From positions 9,377,783 to 9,441,782 of the forward strand of contig OX421505.1 of assembly GCA_949126835.1 (NCBI GenBank): DNA of 64,000 nt, in the 5' to 3' direction. Below, one piece after another: positions 1-12,100 of the stretch. How positions within the stretch are numbered: position 1 is the first letter of the stretch; every line of letters begins with the position of its first letter. Both the position numbers and the translations under genes were made by a program. This DNA comes from Anisus vortex (lineage: Eukaryota > Mollusca > Gastropoda > Planorbidae). The notes beneath the pieces are model-generated. The model did not search any database, had not been told where the DNA came from, and worked only from the letters and a program-made list of their open reading frames with translations.

Positions 1-189
1 CTCTTTGTCTTCAGTTGCAGTTGCTATAGGCCCATGCTTGTACTGGCAGACATTCAGTGGGCATGTCAAGCCTTCCAAGAAGTGTCTGCAGGGCAAATGT
101 CTTGGGAGCAGCACAGCCAGCTGTCGCCTCAATTTCTGGCTCCATATTTTGATCCAACCCATCACATGCTTCTCTATAGAGGCCAAGGC
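1..189 (-). CDS. TRANK1: Exon w50: CCCH zinc finger exon (runs off the window)
   Basis: ALASIEKHVMGWIKIWSQKL, then CRHFLEGLTCPLNVCQYKH: Cys-x8-Cys-x4-Cys-x3-His at 34-90, the spacing of a C3H1 zinc finger, a fold that commonly binds RNA. Acceptor TTCACCAG at 190-191. No stop codon before the window edge. Confidence 0.85.
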
Positions 190-3100
190 CTGGTGAAGGT
201 AATTTGAAACTTATGAAATAAAAATACTTTCAGGAAAACTAATTATATATACAAAAGAAACTTGGTTTGAAGATGTCAATAAAACGTTATGTGCAATAAA
301 AGATAATAAAATTTATATGGAGAGTGCCTATATACACTCAACAGGAGTGTATGAATGAATAGCCTGCACAATCTGGCTACATGCACTCTGACCTACTTAT
401 TAATATGGTGGAAACAGAGATATGATGCATAAATTTAACCTTTTGGTGGCAGGACTTTCAGTTTGACCAGTTTATTGGCTGCGCTGACCTTTTTCATAAA
501 TGTAAGCAAACATAGTTCAGTTGGACCGTTATATGCTGTACGTTGTATGCATTTGGCGGCCAACATTTTCCCAGAGTTCTCTGTCTGATGCAACTATCTG
601 ATCAGCATCCCAATCTACACCGACAGACTGCATGTCTCTCTTGCAGGTTGCTCTTCAGGGTGATCATGGGGCGTCCGTGTCTCCTTTTGCACTTTCTTCG
701 GCTTTGAACTGAAGGCCACGTTTTGGGTGTCTAATTTCTGGCATCCTCAGAACATGACCTGCCCATCTCCCTCTTTGTCTTTTGATCAAGTCTGCCATTG
801 ATGGTCACACCATTGGAGAAGTTCTTTTGATTTTTTTTATGTGATCGGAGTAACTTATGCCCAGAATCATACTTAAGCACTTCTCATGAAATACATTTAA
901 TCTGTACATGATCATCTTAGGCGCCCTATGTTTCACTGGCCTATTGAACATTTGGTATTACTAATTACACAGCTGTCATAGTGACATAGTTTTATTACAC
1001 GAACAATAGTTCTCATGGTTCCCATTATTCTTTAACTTTTAACTTAGTATTACCACACCAATAAACAAATAATTTATTAACTAATTTTTTTGGTTAGAAT
1101 AATTTATAAACTAATAATTTTGTTAGGATAATTTTTGAAATCATTTTTATTTAGAATAATTTATGAACTAATTTTTCTGTTAAAATAAGTCTCTCCTCCC
1201 CCCCCCCCCCCCTTAAAGTTTCATTATGGAAATAAAAAAGATTTATGACAATACAGTCTGATTTCTTTAGTTGATGGAAAGGGCACAGATAAGTTATTTA
1301 ATAGGAATTTGAATTCAGTTTTGTATTATGTCAGTTTTTTTTTCCATCATTTTATTAATTTATGGTACTTACAGAAATGGATAGGTTGATTTTAAAAATA
1401 AGATCATTTTTGTAAAATTGTATTTAATGAAAACCAGAATGCGCGTAGGACGCAATAATCTTCTTTATAGAAGGAGCATCTGTAATGTATAAGAACCTGT
1501 TTAACTACTTGACTTACGTCTGCTCTGCTAGCTTTGAATTGAATTCCATTATTCTGATCCTTTTTGGCAGCTAGCTTTAGGCCTTGGCAAATCGGGAACT
1601 CATTTGGGTACCAGGTCACTTCCGGACTGCTAACATCAAATTCAAATCCGTAGAACTTCAGGTAGGACAGCTCCTGTTCATGTTTACTTGTGTCATTCAG
1701 GTTTTGGATCACCTGAAAATAAGAGAGACTCAAAAATGTACAAATGTTTTGGGCTTTATGACTTTGGACCAAATATTCCTACCAATAGCAAGACATGACA
1801 CAATAAGGAAAAGTTTCTCTTTCAGACCATTTAACACGCTTGACCAGCTTCTTTGGTCAATGCAAACAAATGGATTCCGAGGGAAATCCCCGCCACCCTT
1901 ACTTTCCAAGTCTCGTGTTAGCTAAGCACTTAATAAACATAAGGATAAAAACAATTTTGTTTTTTCATATTCTAGAACAGGGGTCGGCAACCTACGGCAC
2001 GAAGTGCCAGACTTGGCACGCTGAGGGATTTTCAACGGTGGCATGCTTCAGTAAGAGATTGTCCACCCGTAACATTCACTTAGCACTATGACACCTGTCA
2101 CTAACCAATACACTGTGACACATGTCACTAACCAATACAATGTGACACATGTCACTAACCAATACACTGTGACACATGTCACTAACCAATACACTGTGAC
2201 ACATGTCACTAACCAATACACTGTGACACATGTCACTAACCAATACACTGTGACACATGTCACTAACCAATACACTGTGACACATGTCACTAACCAATAC
2301 ACTGTGACACCTGTCACTAACCAATAAATAAGAGAAGTTGGCAACACCAAAAACAGAAGAGGTCAGCACAGTGACCAGAGAAGAACTGTGTCACGAGCGG
2401 TCAAGAAAGGGAGTGTTTTGTGTAGTGTGTAAGATCCTTGTTGAAGTATAGTGTGTTGAAATAGAGGTTGAAGTTGAGAGAAGATGAAAGGAAATGTGCG
2501 AAGGTCGATCCTGAAATCTGGACACTGTTTGTATTGTTAATAGCAATAAATTGCTTGCGGAAAAGAGAATTGTTAGAGTTATCCATTGTGTTGGAGAGAG
2601 AATGAAAGTCGGCACTTTAGAAGTACGTCTCTAATTATGTCAAATTGGTCACGACAATATCGCTAAGAATAGCGGCAGTGACAACACCAAAGTTATCAAC
2701 AACAATGTCCAGAGTTCTATAATCTGATTTATCTGGGAATTACTTACAGTTAGCGCTTGTTTGATACAGTTGACACACCTCCGACATTCGTCTGTTGTCA
2801 GTGTCTCGCACAGCTTGATCTCCATGAAAGCAGCAAAACTCTCCAGGCGACCCATGTCATTGGGAGGTTTTTCCATGTCAAAGTTTCTATATGCTAATGG
2901 AGAGGTACGCAATTATTTAAACTTCTTTTCAAAGTTCCCACATCAAAAATTATTATTTCTATGCCGAAGTCATGATAATATGATGGAGAGGGGCAGATAT
3001 GCTAATCATGATAAGACATTTGACAAGATAGCGGTGAGATTAGAATGAGTTAGTTTTGTATTATTCCCCCCCAAGAGAAGCCTGAGGGCAGATTAGAAAA

Positions 3101-6100
3101 ACAAATGAATAATAGCCTAATCAAATTTACCAGCCTTAGCTGTACAGCTTCAGGCATGACATTTGTAAGGGCTTTTGCAAACATGTGGCAGAAATCATGT
3201 GACTTTTAGGTAACTTTGACCCTTTTCAGGTACAACTCCAGACATTTTCATGTAGGGTTATATTTGTCTTATTTGACTAAGTGTTTTGAAAAATAATGTA
3301 TTTCTTATAAGTTTACAGACGTTCCTTCTAGATAGAAGATTATTACGTCCGGCTTTTAGTATTTAGAGTGTGAAACAAATATTTCAATGTATAATAACAC
3401 AATTCTAGGTCTCCTACTGTTGACTAGGCTCACTACTTAAGACTTAGCCTATTTGATCTTATAGACAAAACACTTATATTAATAATTACATTAGTCTACA
3501 GTAGTCTATTACTTTTCATTATCTTAAAATGATGATCTTTAACAAACAATATACAATACTCTCACCGGTCTGATATTAAAAAAAAAATTTCAGATATTTA
3601 TAGTCATAAATGTGAGGCCGGCTGGTCCAGCGGTTAGTACACCGGACTGTCAACCAGAAACCAACGGACAGGTCGCGGGTTCTAGCCCTGCCACCGGCGG
3701 ATCCCTGTCGCCCTGCAGGAGTTTTGGGCCTAGTTGACGTAATAATCTTTTATCTAGAAGGAACGTAAACTTATAAGATAACAAATTGTTGGTTTCATTT
3801 TATGTTCACCGAAATGAAGAACGTTAATCAAAGAAGACCTTGTAACATCAATTACAAATGCCCTGTTACAAACATTATTTTCAGTAAGTTATTTGTAATG
3901 ACCTACCCTCCCTCAACTGCTTAGTCTCCAGTGTGTGCTTGCCAAGAATAAGTCTAGCCTGGGCCTGACCTCCGTAGTCTTCAAGCTCAACATACATGTT
4001 CAGGGCCTGCCTAGCGTGCTTCTTGATAATATCCTGTGAGCAAATTGAACAGCAGAATATTAGTGTTTACAGCCCAAGGCTTGAGAGACAGGTACTGAGG
4101 GTAGATCAGTAACATAAATTTAGCTCTACATCAGAGGCCTCTCTGTAAAAAAATAATTGATGACCATGAAATAGTTGAATCGTGACATGCAGCAAATACC
4201 TGGAAGATATGAGAATCTGGTTTTAAAAAAACCAACGCAAACAAAAAGAACTGTAGGAAAAATGGACCACACAATACAACTCTTAACGTTGATGAAATAA
4301 CTATAAAAATAAACAATTTAACAATAAATAATGTTTAATATAGTTTATATAAACATGTTTTTGAATATTTCTCTGTTAATACTATGCACATTTGTGGATG
4401 CTTTAAATTAGGGATGTTAAAACTGGTTATTTTTCAAAACCGGTTTTTGGTTTCAAAACCGGATTCCGGTTTTTGTTTAACATCCCTAGTTTAAATGTAG
4501 AGAAAAAAAATTCAAGTCTTAAGTAAAAATAAAAAAAATTATTTGTTTCACTAACCAGATTAAAACTATCTTTCTCTTGTTCATATTTACGTGCCAGGAC
4601 TAAATTTATAAATGCTGTCAGTTGTTTATTCATTCCATCTGTAGCATACTCTAAAGCCTTATCAGCTTGTCCATTCCTTAACATTAGTTCTGCTGCTTCT
4701 TCAGTCCTACCTGTAATTTATCACACATAGAAATATAGTATATATATATATATATATGAATAAACAGTTTATTTTCAAAATGCTAATTTTCCAACAAATT
4801 TAAAAACTAGAGTCACTTTGTAAAGAATATCAGGCAAATTCAGGTCCCGGTTTTAATAATAATAATAATAATAATGAAGCTTATATAGCGCATATCCCGC
4901 AATCAGTTCTATGCGCTTAACAATTACATTTACAATTACAATTACAATTAACAATGATAACAATAACAGACAAATGTTTACAAATGTAAGTGGGCTAGGA
5001 GTCAATAATAAACAGGTGAGTCTTGAGTCCGGTCTTGAAAATGTTAAAGTTCGAGCTTTGTCGCAGCTGGAGTGGCAGGGTGTTCCATGCGGAGGGGCCG
5101 GAGTAGGTGAAGGCCCGCTGACCAGCTGTCACGAGTTTTGTCCGCGGGATCGTCAAATTGAGTTTGTGAGCAGCCGATCGAAGTGGGCGTGGTTTTGTAT
5201 ATATTTCCAGACAGGAAATTAGATAATCCGGGGCAGAGTCATTGAGGCATTTATAGCATAGAGATGCAAGTTTATATAAAATCCTATTTTGAATAGGGAG
5301 CCAGTGCAGAGAGTAGAGCAGAGGTGAAATGTGGTCAGACTTCTTCTTCTTTAGGACTAGTCTGGCAGCGCAGTTTTGGACGCGTTGGAGTCCTTGAATG
5401 GAAGCGGCAGGAAGGCCGGCCAGAAGAGAGTTACAGTAGTCCAAACGAGAGAAGAGGAGAGTGATGACGAGCTTGGTACAAGCTTCCGGAGTGAGGTAGC
5501 GACGGATAGTGGCAATACGTCGCAGGTGAAAAAAGCAGGTTTTGATCAGGAAGGAGATGTGGGGTTGCATGGACAGAGTGGAGTCCAGAAACATGCCGGG
5601 GCTCTTTACCGTTGAGGAGAAGGGCACAGTAACGTCACCCAACTGGAGGTCAGTCACGCTGAGGGAAGCAAGCTTCTGTCTCGTTCCTACGAGTAGGGCT
5701 TCGGTCTTATCGCTGTTGAGCTTCAACTTGTTTTCTGTCATCCAGTTCTTGATGTCCAGGAAACAACAGGAGATAGAAGCAAGGAGCTCGTCGATGTCCT
5801 CAGGCTTGGCGCTATTTAGGAGCTGGGTGTCATCAGCGAAAAAGTGATAATTAAGGTTGTGTCGCTCGATGACGAAGGAAAGGGGTTGGGTGTACAAAGT
5901 GAAGAGGACTGGGCCGAGGACGGACCCCTGTGGTACACCATAGCGGACGGTGACGGGCTGGGAGGACAAAGATTCAGTAGTGACGGTCTGTGAGCGACCG
6001 TTGAGGTAGCTCTTGAACCAGGAGAGGGCTATATCATGAATGCCGAACGTGAAGCTGAGGCGATCGATGAGTAGGTGGTGGTCGATCGTGTCAAAGGCCG

Positions 6101-9100
6101 CGGACAAGTCCAATAACACAAGGGCGGAGACGAGACCTCTGTCTGCGGCGTTCAGGAGATCGGTGGTGATCCGCAGTAGCGCTGTCTCAGTGCTGTGATT
6201 GGGGCGATATGCCGACTGGAACACAGGCATAAGCGAGTTCAGGGACAGGTGGACGTTCAATTGCTCAAGGATGATGCGCTCCAGGAGCTTGGAGAGGTAG
6301 GGGAGGTTTGATACTGGACGGTAGTTCCGGCATTCATTGACATCAAGTCCGGATTTCTTCAAGAGTGGGCGGACGATGGCGGATTTAAAACAGTTAGGAA
6401 CGATGCCTGTGGAGAGGGAGGTGTTAATGGTATCAGTGATGTACGGCAGGAGCTTGTCCAAGCACTGGGTGAACAGAAAGCCTGGCAGAGGGTCAAGCTC
6501 GCAGGTCTTGATGGGGGACTTCATAATGATGCGCTTAACATGGTCGATGGTGACAGGTTGAAAGCAGGTGAGAGGGGCGCCAGAGAAGGCGGGAGAGGGT
6601 GGGGAAGGGCGATAGGCATCATGATCCAGAGAACTACACAGATTCTCTATCTTCTCCTTAAAGTGCTCTGAGAAGAGTTCTGGGAGGTCCACGGGTGGGT
6701 GTGTGGTGGGGAGGGGAAGAGAGGGTGAGGAGCCGAGTTTTTGATTATTTCTCAAATGCAGTATATTACTATATTCTTTTAATGTCTTAAAAAAAGCTCT
6801 TCCTTAAATATATGAGCCATCATTGTGTGACGGAAAAGTTTAAAAAAACACCAAAATTGAAAAATAGTAAAAACAAAGAGATTTCAAATGGCATGTTGAT
6901 ATTATTTTAAATCTCTGTTACTTGCGAGCCAAAAGGAAAGTGATACATGGTTGGTAATAAAAAACAACAACAATTCAGCAACTGGCATGTTGTTACCTTC
7001 ATCCATCATGAGCACAGCTGCCTCGGGGAAGTAGCCATTGTTTCTGAAGAAGTCTATCCGAGCTTCTGTGTCCTTGACCCTCCTGATGGCGGCTTTGGCT
7101 CTAGCTGAGTCTTTGTTTCCATGGTGATGATTTGCTGCACTGTGGGTGTCAAACAACCAAAAATATAAAAAAACTACCTTTCCATTTGTAGCACTTGAAG
7201 ACAGAATGACATGGACCGTCAGCAAGACTAATTAATGACATGGTGGAGAAAAAGACAAAATAATTTAAAAAAATATAATTGAAATACTGTCACATGCCAA
7301 ACTGGCCAAGTTTGAAGGATAACATTTTCAGGAGAAGAAACAAATGGCATAGATCATGTTAAGAAAAAGCTGTTTTTTTAACAATGATGTCGTAGTAAAT
7401 CTATTGGATGATAGCGCAAGCTATTTTCTAGACCTCACGGGGGGGGGGGGGGGGGGGGGGGGTTCCCCTAAAAATAGTGTTTTGATAACCACCAAAAATA
7501 TGTTTTTTTTTCTTGGCCAGTTTGTGCCCGACAGTAATTGATACGCTGTTTTTTGTAACTTTTAGTAAAGCTGGAGCATAATAGTTCTATGCACAGAGGA
7601 CTACAGGCTCAAATTAAAACAAAGGGGTTGGCAATGTATTGCATGGCATATAATTGATAGAGCCTACTCATTAGCATTGACCAGTTTCCTGGGTCTTGAC
7701 ATATAAGCACATTGCCCAGCCAACTAATACATACATTTTTCGACTCATAAACAGGAGACCTTCAGAATATCTACTCAACATCTTTTGGTTTTAGCACCAT
7801 ATCCCATACTCTGTTAAAAACTCAAATTTATGTCATCTACACAACTAAAGCTTAAACATTTCTTTAAATGTCACCCAAAATGTTTCCTAGAATACAAAAT
7901 TTACCTGAAACAAAGATTTTCTTCAGTCACACTTGGCTTGTTCTCAATCAGAGCTTGAGGAATATGCTGACCTGATTCTTTCAGTTTCTGCCAGACAAAA
8001 ACAAAAGATAATTCAAGCAATACAGTAAACCCCCAACATCCCCAGTGTGGGTATCGGAGTCCTGGAAATGACCAGGTGAAAGAATAACCCCACTGCTAAG
8101 TGCCACTTGCATGTCCTAAAAGGCTACTAATGGTTGGTTGTGCATTGGGTATAACCCGGGCGTGTAAATCTTGCATCCCCTTTGTGGTGCTGTTCGACAG
8201 AGACCCAGATTGCACTACCCTGGATAGATTTTTTCACGGCTCCTGCTGGAGGGGTTTTGGTGTTGGTAGCATGCAGATGGGTGGGTGTAAATTCGTGGAA
8301 GGGCCTGGATTCAGGATGTGACAATTCCACAGAGTATTCCCAGAATCTAAAAAAACTAAATGGCACAACTCAGTGTCATAGCCATTTGGAGAGCTCTGTG
8401 GATGGTGGAGATTGGACTATAGGCCAGCCCCACCTCAGCACAACTCAGCCATGACTCAACGCAGCCCGATTCCAGAGTACAACTGACAGGTGCTGGGTGC
8501 AGAACCGAAAACTCTCTTGAACTGCGGGGTTTGAAAAAAGCCACAAAGGAAAACCCAGAATAACAATGCCATTGTGTCTGACATTGACTGCAAAAGAGCA
8601 AACTTCTCTGCAGACTGGCTAATAGAAGAAGAAGAAGAAACTCCCAATATTTGGGGGAGAGTTAAGGTTCCTAGAGTTCCAAAAAATGGCAGGAATGTTG
8701 GAAGAAGGGATGAATACAAAGGCCTATAAATAACTATCTTTATGTTATGTTCAACATTAAATATATCCTCAACACACTTCAATTTAAAAAAAACTGAAGT
8801 GGTAATTAAATCTCCCTTTAAATTTGTGCATTAAACCTGTACAGTTTTGCATGATAAAGTACATACTGTGATATACGATAACATACTGTAGGTACATGTG
8901 CATCCCTGCCTGCCTCTATGTGTCTGCCCTTATCTTCTCTAACACTCTCTCGCTTTACTACCATTTTCTTTGCTTACAATAGGATATTGTCATAAACAAA
9001 AATTGATTGTCTACATCAACAAGCACTTTTCATCTACTTGTCAGCATTCTCATATCAAATGAGTGTTTTCCTAATTTTATGAGCAGTTCATCTATAACAG

Positions 9101-12100
9101 GACTAAGACTTAGTAATTTACAGCGTTGTAGAGCCATACATTTATCTTCATTCAAATGCCAATATGTACAGTTTGGAATTAAAAGTAGTCAATTACTCAT
9201 GACGAACCATAATCTGACTAATTATAGGTAGAACGGACTCAAAGAATTTTTTTAAAAGAAGCAAATTTGTGAACATACTGATTCAGAGGCGTACATTTTC
9301 AGTTGTTTTTTTTACTGTACTTATTGCTTTGCGCTAAATCTAAAAACCCTGGACAGATTTTCACAAGTGGAACAGACCTTAATCTCAAATTTGTATCTTG
9401 TTAGACAGTCCATGGCTCTGTCAAATTCTTTTGCTTGAGAAAGGACTTGAACTGCCCGCCCAAACTGGCCCATTCTTTCAAGACAGCGGCTCTCATCAAT
9501 AACATACTTTGGCTCTGAGAGTTTTTTGTACTGCGCTGCAGCCTCTTCAATCTGTTCATTGAAAAAAAGAATAATTACACAACACGTAGAAACAATGACT
9601 TTTATGAAAAAAAATAGAGAGAATAATATTATGGATGGCAAGGAACAATGAATTCTGTAAATAAGAAACTTTTATTAACCAAATGAACCAACCTGGCCAT
9701 TTTTCTCATAGGCCTGTGCAGCCAATAGAAATTCTTTAGAGTTTTGAAAGCAGATTGCAGACTTGAGGAGATCATTGCATTTGAGAAACTGTACAGCTGC
9801 CTTCAAGTATAAAGCTCTCATTTCTTTGGGAGAACTCTTCAGCCTAGATGCTTCCAAGGCTGTCTGGTAAGCCAATGCCAGCTTCACTTTCTCAGGCTGG
9901 AGAGCCTTGCTGCAAAGACGACAAAGTGTCATTTTAAGTTTAATGCAGGCAACTCACACTTGGCTGCTACTCTAGACCAGGGGTCGGCAACCTATGGGAC
10001 GCGTGCCAGACTTTGCATGCAGAACAATTTTCTATAGCACACGGAAGACTCCTAAAAAAAATGTTCAAGTATCTTCTATTAGAAATTGAGTGCTAAAGCA
10101 GGGGGATTTTTAGGCCGTTGGGAAGCTGAATGAATTAGATATCCCAATTAGGCACACTATTATCAAAAGGTTGCCGACCCCTGCTCTAGACCATAAACTA
10201 TATATTCATTATACCTGTAACACTTGGCAGCAACGTGGTACAATCTCTGCTTCATGTAGTTGTCTCCAGCCTGCTTCCATTCTTGTGATGTTGAAGAGCC
10301 GGCAAACATCAGCTCTGGATGGAGGACAAACACACAACTTTTAATGTCAACTCAGAATTAAACTGCACTGGATGTTCATTCTTACAAGAATAGTCGAATT
10401 GGATTCCCTAATAAAAAACATGTCAGGACTATGGTCATAAGCCAGAGCTTAGACCTTGGAAAAAAAGTTGCCAACCCTTGTACTACTTACAAAAATTTAA
10501 TTTTCTCCTGTACCTAAGAAACAGGTTTTGACCTCTTAATGATCTCAGGTATCAATCAGAGATCAGACCAATCAGAGATCTTCAGAAAACCAACTGAACA
10601 TGCTGCCCATAGACTACCATGTCCCACATGTCATGAAAAACACATACTCATTATATTAAGCATTAAGTCATTTAGAGCCTCTCAGAATGAAAACCCAAAG
10701 ATGGCTCAGCATATTACTGGGAAGTAGTTACTGATCCTAATTAATCTACTTAGACTCAATTATAGTACAAATCGTTCATTAATATTTAAACCAAACAAAT
10801 GCTAATAGAAATAGTTTCAAATATGTTGAATGATGCCAATGTTAAAATATAATATTAAATATTCAATAAAAAACAAAACAACTTAAAACTTCAAACTTGA
10901 AGACCTAAGGAACATCAGCATTAAAATAATGTTACCTTCAAAGGCCCCCCCCCCCCCTTTTCCTCCTGTTTTAAAGCCTACCTTCAGTAATGTTCTCAGA
11001 GTCTCCGACCTCCATGCACTTGACTAGGTTCAGGGCCTTGAAGTACTCAAACATCGGGGCCCTCTTCTCCTCGTCCTCGTCAAATATCCACACGTTCACC
11101 CGGGCGCGCGTGAGCGCTGTGTACAGGTGCTTCAGCTCAGAGTTGAGCAGCTTATGCTGGTTGGCATCAAAGGTCAGTGCCCTAGGTCGGTTGGGGTGGT
11201 CAAGGACATCTATGCAGAGAAATTCATAAAATAAATTACTGGCTCATGGATTAAGAAAATAACAACAATATATAAATAAGATAGAGCTGTTAATAAGAGT
11301 TGTAGTGTCCAAAAAAAATTATTGTTGTAGAAATTGCATTACAGAAAAGATTTTTAATGTTTGCCCTACTTCTAGTATGATAGTGTGTGTGAATGTCTAT
11401 TTCTATAAGTGTATATTTCTGTACTTGCGTTTAAATAATTCGTTTATATTGTTTAGGATTTGCTGCAAAAAGATGGAATTAATGTAAACAAGTCAAATTT
11501 CCATTTGTTTGGATCAATAAAGTAATCTTATCTTACCAAAACTGCAGATTAAATTTAATATTAATAATATGTTTATTTTTATTGTGCTGCCAACTAACAT
11601 ACTATAAGGTCAAGCAACAAAATCATGCTGATATCTAATTTTTATGCAAGAACAGGTGCTACAATTCTCTAGGCTAGATAAGTCTACAAAAAAAAGTTAT
11701 TTGGTTACATCAAAGGATAAAGAGCTATTTTAAAACATAAAACTTGATGACAAACATAAGACTTCATGAGATTAGGCAGAGAAAGCCAAAACAGGCATGT
11801 TTGTACTTATTCAAAATCAATAACATGGATTACAGCAATAACTTTCAAGGTATAATTAAAATTTGCAAGGCATTTATAGACTTGTTTAAAATGAACTTGT
11901 TTCTTTGAAAAAAACTGTTAGCTACTTGAGATAAGTTACAAAGAAATGATAATCCATTTCAAACCCAGTTATCACTTTCAATCCACACTGTTAATCAGAT
12001 TTCCTATTTCTCATTTACATCCATGAAATTAACAATCATAAATATATATCTGTTTGAAAATGAAAAAAGACAAAAGATGTACAAGTTATTGACCTGTATT

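Noticed and set aside
2048..2369. Open frames of repeated VTNQYTVTH or YWLVTCVTV peptides
   Set aside because: They come only from a 27-bp tandem repeat, which keeps several frames open on both strands.
5376..6561. Plus-strand open frames over the LINE
   Set aside because: They are antisense shadows of the reverse transcriptase frame.
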